A stretch of 64,000 nucleotides of DNA from Hyphomicrobiales bacterium (GCA_900466945.1 UBNV01000013.1:186001-250000); one strand, 5' to 3'; numbered from the stretch's first letter, positions 51,407-61,311 are shown. Notes: a model not told the origin generated them from the sequence alone. Numbers and translations are program-made.

Positions 51407-52200
51407 AGCCCTCCTCGCTCGCCCTGCGTCTGAAGACGGCCGTTCTCACGGCCGATGACGGCCTGCTGATGCGTGGCGCCTTCTTCGGGCTACTTGCGGC
51501 AGCGGGCGCATTCCTGTTCATCGACCTGCGCGAAATGAGCCTGGCCAATGCGGCACTTCCCGGCCATGATCCGATGACGACGGACGCGCCGGTTCTTCCG
51601 CCAGCCCTGACCGACGGCGTACCCGATGCACCGCCGGTGGAACCGGGCACGTCTCAGGACATTCTCCGTCAGGCCATGCGTTTCGAACTCCTGCCCGGTG
51701 GCATGCTGAAGGCGGAAGGATCGATCGATCTGGGGTCGGCCGACCGCTTCGCCGAGGAAATCGCGGCACGCGGGGAGTATGTGAAGGCGGTGACGCTGAA
51801 TTCGCCGGGCGGCTCCGTAGAGGATGCCTTGGCCATGTCGAAACTGATCCGGGAAAAGGGCCTGAACACCCGGGTTGCGACCAAAGCGCTCTGCGCATCC
51901 TCCTGCCCCCTCATCTTCGCAGGCGGGGTGGCGCGCGAGGCTGAACAAAACGCCATCGTCGGTGTGCATCAGGTCTTCAATGCCGGCCAGGAGCGCCCTT
52001 CTCCCGAACAGGCCATGTCGGCGGCCCAGAGCACCACGGCCCGCATTGCCCGGCATCTGGACGAGATGGGAATCAGCGACGGCCTCTGGATCAACGCCCT
52101 CGAAACGCCCCCGGACCGGCTCTACTACCTGACACCGAAGGAAATGACCGAGTTTAAGCTGATCACTACCCCGGTGACGGCGGCAAAGCAGGCCGATTAG
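51403..52200 (+). CDS. ClpP-fold periplasmic/membrane-anchored protein
   Basis: 265 residues. One N-terminal membrane segment (GAFFGLLAAAGAFLFI, residues 24-39) is followed by a ClpP/crotonase-like domain: VTLNSPGGSVEDALAMSKLI (near 128), then ALCASSCPLIFAGG, where the Ser before Cys-Pro occupies the nucleophile region, and VGVHQVF, supplying a likely His. It is probably a serine protease or a relative facing the periplasm. The start GTG 51403 overlaps the upstream stop, indicating a dedicated two-gene unit. The substrate is unknown. Confidence 0.78.
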   Translation: MKPSSLALRLKTAVLTADDGLLMRGAFFGLLAAAGAFLFIDLREMSLANAALPGHDPMTTDAPVLPPALTDGVPDAPPVEPGTSQDILRQAMRFELLPGGMLKAEGSIDLGSADRFAEEIAARGEYVKAVTLNSPGGSVEDALAMSKLIREKGLNTRVATKALCASSCPLIFAGGVAREAEQNAIVGVHQVFNAGQERPSPEQAMSAAQSTTARIARHLDEMGISDGLWINALETPPDRLYYLTPKEMTEFKLITTPVTAAKQAD

Positions 52201-52443
52201 TCCGGATAGCCTTCACGCGTTCATGAACGCAGGGACCGCGCGACACCTTGAGCCCCCGATTTTCCATCACGATGGCGCGACCTGGCCGCGATCTCCCAAC
52301 CTTACCAATCTTTCACTGTCCTTTCTCCGTCGAACCTCTATCTCCATGCCGATGGAACCTCGATGCCCATTGACCCGGATCAACGGCGATGGGCCGGTTC
52401 TGGTCCAGATTGCCGACCCTTGCATGAGTGCGACGGAGCAGAC

Positions 52444-53724
52444 GTGAACAAAGACGCAAAGCCTGAAACCTCTTCCGAAATGGAGGAACTGAAGACGATC
52501 CTGGCGGCCGCGAGCCGGCCTAGGGCCCGCTGGGGTCTGCGTTTTCTCGGACTGGCGGCCCTCGTCGGCCTCGCCTATGGCGCCTATCTCTGGACGGCCG
52601 GCGGCACCACCGTCAGTTACACGACATCGGAGTTGAAACCCGGCGACCTGACGGTCCTGGTGACGGCCACCGGCTCGGTCGAGCCGACGGTCCAGGTCGA
52701 CGTCTCCTCGGAACAGTCGGGCACGGTCCGCGAAGTATTGGTCGACTTCAACAGCGAAGTGAAGATGGGCGACGTGCTGGCCCGCCTCGATACGGACAAG
52801 CTGAGTGCGGACCTGAAGGCCAAGGAAGCGGCCCTCGCCTCTGCCCGCGCCTCCGTCTCGAAAGCCCGCGCTGACGAAGATTCGGCCAAGGCCAAGCTCG
52901 ATCGCCTGACCACGCTGGTCTCGAGCCGTGTTTCCACTCAGCAGGATCTCGATACCGCCGAATACACCTTCCAGGCCGCAGAAGCCGCACGACAAAGCGC
53001 CGAAGCCGACGTGATCTCGGCAGAAGCTGCCCTCGAGCAGGCAAAACTCTCCGTATCGAAGGCGACGATCGTCTCCCCGATCGATGGCATCGTGCTCTCC
53101 CGCGATGTCGACACAGGGGCAACCGTTGCCGCCTCGCTTGAGGCCCCGACCCTCTTCACCCTCGCCGGTGACCTGCGCCAGATGGAGTTGCAGGTCTCGA
53201 TCGACGAGGCTGATGTCGGCCAGGTCGCCGTCGGCCAGGCTGCGACCTTCACGGTCGATGCCTTCCCGGAAAAGCGTTTCCCCGCAAAGATCACCTCGAT
53301 CCGCTACGCCGCCGAAACCGTCAGCGACGTCGTCACCTACAAGGGCATCCTCTCGGTTGCTAATGACGATCTTCTCCTGCGCCAGGGCATGACCGCAACC
53401 GCAGACATCGTCGTCCAGTCAGTCGAAAACGGGCTTCTCATCCCCAACGCCGCCTTGCGTTATTCCCCACCGGGGACCACCACGGCAGAAACCACCGGCG
53501 GCGGCAGCGGCGTCTTCAGCCTCTTCCGCCCGCCCCGCGAAACACCGCAGAGCCCACCTGAACCCGAAGGCAGCGAGCGCACCATTTGGCTCCTGCGCGA
53601 CGCCCAGCCGGTTGCAGTCAACATCGAGATAGGCGCCTCGGACGGTCAGAACACCGTCGTCGTCAAGGGCGAGGTGAAGGAGGGCGACCGGGTCATCACC
53701 GACCAGACCGTCCGCAACGGCTGA
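52444..53724 (+). CDS. MacA-like efflux periplasmic adaptor (HlyD/RND-MFP family)
   Basis: 426 residues. A short cytoplasmic N-terminus and one membrane helix (LRFLGLAALVGLAYGAYLW) are followed by the lipoyl/hairpin region (EQSGTVREVLVDFNSEVKMGDVLARLD) and an Ala/Lys/Glu-rich coiled-coil hairpin. The beta-barrel half begins IVSPIDGIVLSRDVDTGATV. The start is GTG 52444, with CGGAG before it; the ATG further upstream has no site. The ATPase gene follows after 11 bases and then the permease, giving a MacAB-type exporter. No outer-membrane channel gene is next to it. Confidence 0.9.
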   Translation: MNKDAKPETSSEMEELKTILAAASRPRARWGLRFLGLAALVGLAYGAYLWTAGGTTVSYTTSELKPGDLTVLVTATGSVEPTVQVDVSSEQSGTVREVLVDFNSEVKMGDVLARLDTDKLSADLKAKEAALASARASVSKARADEDSAKAKLDRLTTLVSSRVSTQQDLDTAEYTFQAAEAARQSAEADVISAEAALEQAKLSVSKATIVSPIDGIVLSRDVDTGATVAASLEAPTLFTLAGDLRQMELQVSIDEADVGQVAVGQAATFTVDAFPEKRFPAKITSIRYAAETVSDVVTYKGILSVANDDLLLRQGMTATADIVVQSVENGLLIPNAALRYSPPGTTTAETTGGGSGVFSLFRPPRETPQSPPEPEGSERTIWLLRDAQPVAVNIEIGASDGQNTVVVKGEVKEGDRVITDQTVRNG

Positions 53725-53735
53725 AGGCGCATCCC

Positions 53736-54441
53736 ATGGCCACCGCCCCGCTCATCGAGTTTCGCCAGATCTCCCGCATCTATGGACGCGGCGAGGCGAC
53801 CATCCGTGCCCTCGACCACGTCGACCTGACGATCGACAGGCACGAATTCGTCGCGATCATGGGCCCCTCCGGCTCCGGCAAGTCGACCGCCATGAACATT
53901 CTCGGCTGCCTCGACGTGCCGAGTTCCGGCCGCTATCTCTTCCAGGGCATCGACACGACAGGCTTCGACCGAGCGCAATACACGCTGCTGCGCCGTCACA
54001 TGCTGGGTTTCGTCTTCCAGGGCTTCAACCTGCTCGCCCGCACCTCCGCCGTCGAAAATGTCGAACTGCCGCTGGTCTATCGCGGCATGGACACCCGTGA
54101 GCGACGCGCCCGGGCGATGAAGGCGCTCGCCCAGGTCGGCCTTGCCGGCCGCGAGAACCACACGACCCAGGAACTGTCCGGCGGTCAGCAGCAGCGCGTC
54201 GCCATTGCCCGCGCCATCGTCACCAGCCCATCCGTCCTGCTTGCCGACGAACCGACCGGCAATCTCGACACCAGGACGAGCCGCGAGATCATGGACCTGA
54301 TCACCGGCCTCAACCGCGACCACGGCATCACGGTGATCATGGTCACACATGAAGACGACATCGCCGCCTATGCGAAGCGGACCCTGCGCTTTGTCGACGG
54401 CCATATCCAGTCCGACAGCGGAATCGAAGAGGCGCGTGCCC

Positions 54442-54452
<11 letters not shown>
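53736..54452 (+). CDS. MacB/LolD-type ABC transporter ATP-binding protein
   Basis: 238-residue ATPase of the MacB/LolD/FtsE subfamily. Walker A MGPSGSGKST (near 42), Q-loop FVFQGFNLL, signature LSGGQQQRVAIARA (near 145), Walker B VLLADEPTGNLD and the switch His in MVTHE are all intact. ATG 53736 lies 11 bases after the adaptor gene. Its end overlaps the permease gene by 11 bases. In E. coli MacB both parts are fused; here they are separate. Confidence 0.94.
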
Positions 54453-55647
<1,195 letters not shown>

Positions 55648-55761
55648 GCCGGCCTTCCGGCCGCGCGACAAGCCTCGGGCAAACTTGGCGTGGTGTAGTT
55701 TATCCTAATGGATGCGGGCTATCCCGTTTCCGAGAGCACTGACCATGTGAGGAGTAAGCCC

Positions 55762-56103
55762 ATGTCAGCCTTTCCGGATCGCGACACTGTCGCCGCCAAG
55801 ATTGCCTCGATGCAGGAGCCGGACCAGGCCTTCCTGAAGCTCATCTTCGAAAATACGGCCCAGGACGAGGCCCTGCTCGAAGGCCTCAGCCTTTATCTCG
55901 ACATCGCATCCGAAAGCCGCTTTCTCAATTCGCTGAAGCTCGAGCGCAACGGCGAATGGATCGGCAGCCATGCGCCTGCCCGCCTGCAGATCCGCCTGAT
56001 GGAAGTCGCCCGATCCAGCCAGCATCCGGCCTTCGCCGCTTTCCGCTCCGGCCTGTCCCAGTCCGGCGGTCTCGAACGCGCCTATCCGAAGGCGGCCGTC
56101 TGA
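55762..56103 (+). CDS. Conserved hypothetical protein
   Basis: 113 residues, all soluble and predicted mostly helical; I do not recognise a family. It starts at ATG 55762 behind a GAGGAG site, which rules against the longer frame. Sequence features are an acidic N-terminal half (FLKLIFENTAQDEALLEGLS) and a basic second half. It converges with the phosphodiester glycosidase gene, three bases apart. Confidence 0.65.
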   Translation: MSAFPDRDTVAAKIASMQEPDQAFLKLIFENTAQDEALLEGLSLYLDIASESRFLNSLKLERNGEWIGSHAPARLQIRLMEVARSSQHPAFAAFRSGLSQSGGLERAYPKAAV

Positions 56104-56106
56104 TCC

Positions 56107-56850
56107 TCACTGAGGGATGGGCATGCTGACCGAAAGGATCGGTCCCATCGGGAAGAGCCGGTCCATTCGGTTGGTCTCGGCGACGAAGACGCTCGATATC
56201 GTCCCGTCGAGATAAAGCGCATTGGCGCAGCCCAACCGGTCGCGGAAGAGAGCGGCGAAGTCGTAAAACCGCACCGGCACCTTCGACACGACCATATGCA
56301 CATGGCCCGCTGCATCCACGCCGACGCCGTTGCGGATCTTGAAACTGTCGCTATCGGCCAGAAAACGCGGGTGCAGCTTGCCGTCGATGACAAGCATCGG
56401 CCCGGATTGCGTTCCGAAATCCGGCGTGACTCCTCGGGCAACGAATGCCTTCGTCTCCATCACCTCGGCCTTGCCGTCCTTTATCAGGAATACCCCGTTC
56501 GGCAGCAGGTGAAAATTTCCCCAGCCACCGCCGGTCACGGCCGGCTTCAGCGCCTTGCCATATCCGGCAAAGTAGCCGACAGGCGAAAGATCGTCGTGAT
56601 ACATTCCGGCGTTCATGGCGAAAAGCAGCACGCGCCGCTCGGCCCAGAGTCGCTGCCGGAGCGTCACGAAGCCACCATAGGGCTTTCCTTCCGGCCCGCC
56701 GAGATGCAGTCTGATATCTTCCCGACTAGGATCGAAGCGGCAGGCGAGATAGTTGGCCGCCCCCTCACGCATCTCCTCGCATGCGGCATGCGCCAGCGAC
56801 GGCAGGAACAAGGTGGCCAGGAAGCCGAGGATGGTAAGATACTTTCGCAC
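56107..56850 (-). CDS. Phosphodiester glycosidase family protein (NAGPA/DUF2233)
   Basis: 247 residues. A signal peptide (about 1-22, ending SLAHA) is followed by the NAGPA-like domain with MNAGMYHDDLSPVGYF (near 83), NGVFLI and TQSGPMLVIDGKLHPRF. The family releases sugars from phosphodiesters, but the specific substrate here is unknown. The start is GTG 56850, since AAGGG lies seven bases upstream. It lies 69 bases after the 4Fe-4S gene on the same strand and may be co-transcribed with mttB. Confidence 0.82.
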   Translation of the reverse strand: MRKYLTILGFLATLFLPSLAHAACEEMREGAANYLACRFDPSREDIRLHLGGPEGKPYGGFVTLRQRLWAERRVLLFAMNAGMYHDDLSPVGYFAGYGKALKPAVTGGGWGNFHLLPNGVFLIKDGKAEVMETKAFVARGVTPDFGTQSGPMLVIDGKLHPRFLADSDSFKIRNGVGVDAAGHVHMVVSKVPVRFYDFAALFRDRLGCANALYLDGTISSVFVAETNRMDRLFPMGPILSVSMPIPQ

Positions 56851-56919
56851 GCAGCGCCCTTTCGATGGCACCGTTCCTTGGCCATGATTCCCGGCTTTGT
56901 GAAGGCACGCACAAGGATT

Positions 56920-57624
56920 TCAGACAGGCAGCGTCAGCGCCTGCATGTGAAAATGCAGCTGCGCCTCCGGATATCGATAGTCGACCCCGACGGGACAGGC
57001 ATTGCGCGCCAGACAACCTGAAACCATGCAGCCACCCTGCCCCACCGGCGTGGCGAGGTGACCCCGACAGCGCGCGACATCAAAGCCGTTTGCGGAGATG
57101 GCAGCGACGGGACACGCCGACAGGCAGGGCTTGTCGAAACACCGATCGCACGCATGCTCTCCGGCCGTTCGAACAGCGTCGATGTCTTCGCTCCATTTAG
57201 GAAACAGCAGCGCCCCGCGATAGCTGTGCCAAAGGCCGAAATGGGGATGGATCAAGATGCCGAGCGGCGACGCCTTCAAGCCTTCCGCCTGCATCGCCCA
57301 GGACTGAAACGGTCGGTAAGGCGGCTCTGACGGATAACAGGCCGAAGCCCCGAATTTCCTTGCGACCGCATCGATCACGATCTTCGACCAACGATCCAGC
57401 GGATCGGATCCGCCACCATCTGGCTGCGTCTCGCGCCAGCCGCTGAAGAGCGGCCACATCACCCCGCCCGTGACACCAACGAGCACGACGGCGGATGCCG
57501 GCAGACCATCGGCAGTCAATGGTGCTGTCTCCCCGTCCTCGAAACGAACTGCGCCGCGGCACGAAAGCCCGAACGCATCGAGCCGCGTTTCAAGAGCGGT
57601 CAAAATGCCCGAAGGGCCGCTCAT
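56920..57624 (-). CDS. 4Fe-4S ferredoxin-type protein
   Basis: 234 residues. The N-terminal 140 residues have no motif I know. The C-terminal part carries two clusters: Cx2Cx4Cx3CP (CDRCFDKPCLSACP, near 168) and Cx4Cx4CP (CMVSGCLARNACP, near 210), similar to the iron-sulfur part of QueG-like proteins. It could supply electrons that keep the corrinoid cofactor in the Co(I) state; that role is inferred from position downstream of mttB. The ATG at 57624 (MSGPSGILTAL) opens the conserved part. Confidence 0.78.
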   Translation of the reverse strand: MSGPSGILTALETRLDAFGLSCRGAVRFEDGETAPLTADGLPASAVVLVGVTGGVMWPLFSGWRETQPDGGGSDPLDRWSKIVIDAVARKFGASACYPSEPPYRPFQSWAMQAEGLKASPLGILIHPHFGLWHSYRGALLFPKWSEDIDAVRTAGEHACDRCFDKPCLSACPVAAISANGFDVARCRGHLATPVGQGGCMVSGCLARNACPVGVDYRYPEAQLHFHMQALTLPV

Positions 57625-57722
57625 CGCGGCCCCTCGATCTTGTAATGGGGTCGCCAGACCTCCTCCTGGATCATGTCGGCGACCTTGTTGGCTCCGCCTT
57701 GCTCCCTGGCAACGGGACCCTT

Positions 57723-59288
57723 TCAAGTGAAGGCGTCAGGCATCGAATCCTTGCGGCCAGCGATGAAAGACAGCAGCGCCTCGTCAATGGCAGGATCAAG
57801 CGGCGGCGCCTCGTAACTGTCCAGCCAGGACCGGCAGAGCGCATTGGCCCGGTCCTCGATGCGCTTGCGCCCCTCGATTTCCCACTGCTCGAACGAGTTG
57901 TTGTCAGCCAGCGCCGACCGGTAAAAGGCCGACTGGAAGTTCGCCTGCGTATGCGCGCAACCGAGATAATGTGCACCAGGCCCCACTTCCCGGATCGCAT
58001 CCATAGCCTGCCCGCTTTCGGTGAGGTCGACGCCCTGTGCCATCTTCTGCATCATGCCGAGCTGGTCCTGGTCGATCATGAACTTCTCGTAGCAGGCAGC
58101 AAGCCCGCCTTCGAGCCAACCGGCCGCATGCAGCACGAAGTTGGCACCGGCAAGCAGCGTCATGTTGAGCGTATTGGCGCTCTCATGGGCCGCCTGCGCA
58201 TCCGGAACCTTGGAGGCACAGAGCGATCCACCGGTACGGAAGGGCAGACCCATGCGCCGCGCCAGCTGGGCAGCGCCATACGAAACCAAGGCCGGTTCCG
58301 GCGTGCCGAAGGTCGGCGCACCCGATTGCATCGAGATCGAGGCGGCAAACGTGCCGAACAGCACCGGTGCACCCTTGCGGATCAGCTGGGTGAAAGACGC
58401 ACCCGCCAAGACTTCGGCGAGGATCTGCGTCAGCGTGCCCGCGACCGTGACCGGGCTCATCGCGCCGGACAGGATGAAGGGCGAGACGACGGATGCCTGG
58501 CCGTGACGCGCATAAACCTTCGACGCCCCGAGCATGGTCTCGTCGAAGACCATAGGCGAGTTGGCGTTGATCAGGTTCAGCATGACGCAATTGTTTTCGA
58601 CGAAGTCGTCGCCGAAAACCAGTTTCGCCATGGCGATTGAGTCTTCAGCCCGTTCCGGTGCCGTGACCGAGCCCATGAACGGCTTGTCGGAATATTTGAT
58701 ATGGCTGTAGACCATGTCGAGATGGCGCTTGTTGACCGGGATGTCGACCGGCTCGCAGACCGTGCCACCTGACGAATGCATCGACGGCGCCATATAGGCG
58801 AGCTTCACGAAATTGCGGAAATCCTCGATCGTCGCATAACGCCTGTTACCATCGAGGTCGCGCACGAAGGGTGGGCCGTAAACCGGCGCAAAAACGGTGG
58901 CATTGCCGCCGATACGCACGCTACGCTCGGGGTTGCGCGCGTGCCAGGTGAATTCAGAAGGTGCCGTCTTCAGGAGCTCTCGGCAGAGACCCTTGGGAAA
59001 ATGCACCCGCTGGCCCTTCACGTCTGCGCCAGCCTCTTTCCAGAGCTCAAGCGCCTCGGCGTCGTCGCGGAATTCGATCCCGATTTCCTCGAGCACGGTG
59101 TCGGCATTCCGCTCGATCAGTTGCAGGCCTTCCTCGTCGAGCACGTTGTAAGGCTGGATCTTGCGGCTGATATAGGGCATGGCCGGACCGGCACCTCCGC
59201 CGCTCCGCGATGCACGGCGCGCCGCAGCTCCGCGTCCCTCGCCGCGAGAACGACGTCCGGCACCCGCTTCTTCGATGATCTCATCCAT
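57723..59288 (-). CDS. mttB: MttB-family (non-pyrrolysine) corrinoid methyltransferase
   Basis: About 521 residues of the trimethylamine methyltransferase superfamily. It transfers a methyl group from a substrate to a corrinoid protein, here probably the product of the divergent gene at 59559. The frame contains no internal TAG, so it is not the pyrrolysine type; known relatives of this kind use glycine betaine, proline betaine or carnitine. Segments such as NANSPMVFDETMLG and VGPGAHYLGCAHTQANF are typical. ATG 59288 has a GAGGAAG site; the frame extends to ATG 59366. A low-complexity Arg/Gly/Ala region covers residues 10-35. Confidence 0.9.
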   Translation of the reverse strand: MDEIIEEAGAGRRSRGEGRGAAARRASRSGGGAGPAMPYISRKIQPYNVLDEEGLQLIERNADTVLEEIGIEFRDDAEALELWKEAGADVKGQRVHFPKGLCRELLKTAPSEFTWHARNPERSVRIGGNATVFAPVYGPPFVRDLDGNRRYATIEDFRNFVKLAYMAPSMHSSGGTVCEPVDIPVNKRHLDMVYSHIKYSDKPFMGSVTAPERAEDSIAMAKLVFGDDFVENNCVMLNLINANSPMVFDETMLGASKVYARHGQASVVSPFILSGAMSPVTVAGTLTQILAEVLAGASFTQLIRKGAPVLFGTFAASISMQSGAPTFGTPEPALVSYGAAQLARRMGLPFRTGGSLCASKVPDAQAAHESANTLNMTLLAGANFVLHAAGWLEGGLAACYEKFMIDQDQLGMMQKMAQGVDLTESGQAMDAIREVGPGAHYLGCAHTQANFQSAFYRSALADNNSFEQWEIEGRKRIEDRANALCRSWLDSYEAPPLDPAIDEALLSFIAGRKDSMPDAFT

Positions 59289-59497
59289 GTCTGCTTCCTC
59301 GCTCGAGCGCTCATCCGCGCTGCTTCTCTCCTCCATTATGCTATTCCAATCCGCATGTGAAACCATCCTTTATGCGCCAACGACTTGCGTCTCACAGACA
59401 TCGTATTTCTGACGGCTAGTCTCACACCGTCGCTTTTCACTGCCGCGGCGTCGTAATCGAAAAGAGTTTTTCACGAACTTGAGGTTTAACTTTCGAT

Positions 59498-59515
59498 CGG
59501 GCAGTCTCTTGCCCG
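59498..59515. repeat. Inverted repeat upstream of the corrinoid protein gene
   Basis: CGGGCA (59498-59503) and TGCCCG (59510-59515) form a perfect 6-bp inverted repeat with a six-base loop, 43 bases before the corrinoid-protein ATG. It may be an operator or a 5' leader hairpin. I see no cobalamin riboswitch in the 270-base gap 59289-59558. Confidence 0.4.
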
Positions 59516-59558
59516 GCGCGACCGGAATCGCGTTGAAAAAGAAGCGGGAAACACCACC

Positions 59559-60260
59559 ATGGCCGAAGATGACATCATTCTTTCCGAACTCTCCGATGAA
59601 GAGCTCGTGCAGCAGATGCATGATGACCTCTATGACGGCCTGAAGGAGGAGATCGAGGAAGCGACCAACATCCTGCTCGAGCGTGGCTGGGCGCCCTATG
59701 ACGTCCTGACCCAGGCTCTCGTCGAAGGCATGCGCATCGTCGGCGTCGATTTCCGCGACGGCATTCTTTTCGTGCCCGAAGTTCTGCTCTCTGCCAATGC
59801 CATGAAGGCCGGCATGACGATCCTGCGTCCGCTTCTGGCCGCAACCGGCGCCCCGAAACAGGGCAAGATGGTCATCGGCACAGTGAAGGGCGACATTCAC
59901 GACATCGGCAAGAACCTCGTCGGGATGATGATGGAAGGCGCTGGCTTCGATGTCATTGATCTCGGCATCAACAATCCGGTCGAAAACTATCTGGAAGCGC
60001 TCGAACGCGAAAAGCCAGATATCCTCGGCATGTCGGCGCTGCTCACCACCACCATGCCCTACATGAAGGTCGTCATCGACACGATGAAGGAAAAGGGCAT
60101 TCGCGACGATTACGTCGTGCTCGTCGGCGGCGCGCCGCTCAACGAGGAATTCGGCAAGGCTGTGGGTGCGGATGCCTATTGTCGCGATGCAGCCGTCGCC
60201 GTGGAAACGGCCAAGGAATTCATCAGCCGCAAGCACAACAGCATGGGCGCTCGCGCCTGA
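59559..60260 (+). CDS. Corrinoid methyl-carrier protein (MtbC/MttC-like)
   Basis: 233 residues, like MtbC/MttC and the cobalamin module of MetH. An N-terminal helical cap (about 1-95) contains the YDVLTQALVEGMRIVG and FRDGILFVPEVLLSANAM blocks. The Rossmann domain has the base-off ligand motif Asp112-x-His114-x-x-Gly117 in VKGDIHDIGKN. It carries the methyl group on cobalt between MttB and a tetrahydrofolate-dependent acceptor enzyme. It is divergent from mttB. Confidence 0.93.
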   Translation: MAEDDIILSELSDEELVQQMHDDLYDGLKEEIEEATNILLERGWAPYDVLTQALVEGMRIVGVDFRDGILFVPEVLLSANAMKAGMTILRPLLAATGAPKQGKMVIGTVKGDIHDIGKNLVGMMMEGAGFDVIDLGINNPVENYLEALEREKPDILGMSALLTTTMPYMKVVIDTMKEKGIRDDYVVLVGGAPLNEEFGKAVGADAYCRDAAVAVETAKEFISRKHNSMGARA

Positions 60261-60286
60261 GGCTGAAATGAGGCTGAAAACGGCGA

Positions 60287-60309
60287 AGCCGGCCCTTTAG
60301 AGGCCGGCT
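60287..60309. other. Hairpin after the corrinoid protein gene
   Basis: AGCCGGCC (60287-60294) pairs with GGCCGGCT (60302-60309) around a seven-base loop, 27 bases after the corrinoid gene. The stem is identical to the one after gyrA. It overlaps the end of the minus-strand small gene. There is no T-tract, so terminator strength is uncertain. Confidence 0.45.
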
Positions 60310-60431
60310 CCAGCGTAGAACTCGCCCTGAGGGGACGTTGCCATGGTTTGCCAGGCAACATGCCCTCCGGCATACAGGATGGCCGCCAGCATATAGATGG
60401 CACTGGCCTTTGCGATGGTCGTGAGCGTCAT
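60297..60431 (-). CDS. Small membrane protein, 44 residues
   Basis: Starts at ATG 60431 as MTLTTIAKASAIYMLAAILY, preceded by a strong AGGAGAGGGAG ribosome-binding site. One membrane helix (about 8-27) is followed by a short tail, WQTMATSPQGEFYAGAGL. No family recognised. It lies antisense in the gap between the corrinoid and DUF1638 genes, 54 bases downstream of the entericidin-like gene, so the two may share a transcript. Confidence 0.65.
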   Translation of the reverse strand: MTLTTIAKASAIYMLAAILYAGGHVAWQTMATSPQGEFYAGAGL

Positions 60432-60485
60432 GCTCCCTCTCCTGATATAGCTGCGCTCAGAGCGGTGTCCCCCGCGCGATTGCAA

Positions 60486-60647
60486 TTAGCGAGAGGCGGC
60501 GGAGTCGACGTTGTTCGCAGCGTTCTGCGTCGCGTCAACGGTATTGGCGGCATCCTGGCCAACGCCGCGGATCGTATTGCCGCAAGACGACAGTGCGAAG
60601 ACGGTGAGAACGAGGGCTGCGCCGACTGTCAGTTTTTTCGCCATCAT
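60486..60647 (-). CDS. Entericidin A/B family lipoprotein (copy 1)
   Basis: 53 residues. The signal ends in FALSSCGN, with a clear lipobox (LSSC) so that Cys is lipidated. The mature part reads CGNTIRGVGQDAANTVDATQ and ends in an Asn/Ala-rich tail, as in the EcnA/EcnB toxin-antidote lipoproteins. AAGG lies about ten bases before ATG 60647. It is divergent from the DUF1638 gene, with only 37 bases between starts. Confidence 0.82.
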   Translation of the reverse strand: MMAKKLTVGAALVLTVFALSSCGNTIRGVGQDAANTVDATQNAANNVDSAASR

Positions 60648-60684
60648 GTGAATGTACCTTCTGTCTGGTAACGAGTGGATTGCG

Positions 60685-61311
60685 ATGGAACAACGCACGA
60701 AATCGGAAAAGGTTCACGTGATCGCATGCGGTGCGATCGCGCGTGAGATTCTGGCCGTGAAAGCCCTCAACGGGCTTGATCATCTGACGCTCGAATGCCT
60801 GCCGGCCATCTGGCATGTCTGGCCAGACCGCATCGCACCGGCGCTCCGCGAAAAAATCGCGGAAGCCCGCGCCTCTGGCCATGAAAACATCTTCATCGGC
60901 TATGCGGAATGCGGCACGCAGGGTGAAGTCGACAAGATCTGTCGCGAGGAAGGCATCGAGCGGCTCTCGGGGGCCCATTGCTATGCCTTCTTTTCCGGCA
61001 CGGAAAAATTCCTCGCCGAATGCGAGACGGAATTCACGGCCTTCTATCTGACCGACCTGATCACCCGCCAGTTCGAGGCCTTCGTCATCGAGCCCCTGAA
61101 GCTCGATCGCCATCCCGAACTGCGCGACATGGTCTTCGGCAACTATACGAAGATCGTCTATCTCGCCCAGACCGAGGACGCCGAACTCCAGGCCAAGGCA
61201 AAATGGGCGGCCGACTATTTGAAGCTCGATTACGAATACCGCTTCACCGGCTATGGCGACCTTCAGCCGGAGTTGGTCGCCGCCGCGCGTGCCCACGCAC
61301 CGGCCGCCTGA
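60685..61311 (+). CDS. DUF1638 domain-containing protein
   Basis: 208-residue soluble protein of DUF1638, a family often found near MttB-type methyltransferase and corrinoid genes. It starts MEQRTKSEKVHVIACGAIAR and contains CLPAIWHVWPDRIAPALR, IGYAECGTQGEVD and the His-Cys-Tyr group GAHCYAFFSG. Conserved Cys and His suggest metal or cofactor binding. Function unproved; a role in corrinoid handling or methyl transfer is inferred. ATG 60685 has only a weak GAGTGGA site. Confidence 0.85.
   Translation: MEQRTKSEKVHVIACGAIAREILAVKALNGLDHLTLECLPAIWHVWPDRIAPALREKIAEARASGHENIFIGYAECGTQGEVDKICREEGIERLSGAHCYAFFSGTEKFLAECETEFTAFYLTDLITRQFEAFVIEPLKLDRHPELRDMVFGNYTKIVYLAQTEDAELQAKAKWAADYLKLDYEYRFTGYGDLQPELVAAARAHAPAA

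Noticed and set aside
52223..52447. Plus-strand frame of 74 codons before the MacA-like gene
   Set aside because: No ribosome-binding site, no hydrophobic or domain signal, and its end overlaps the GTG start of the adaptor gene.
57723..59288. Pyrrolysine in MttB
   Set aside because: The frame runs through without any internal TAG, so no pyrrolysine codon is present.
59289..59558. Cobalamin riboswitch ahead of the corrinoid gene
   Set aside because: I found only a short 6-bp inverted repeat and no conserved B12-box-like sequence.
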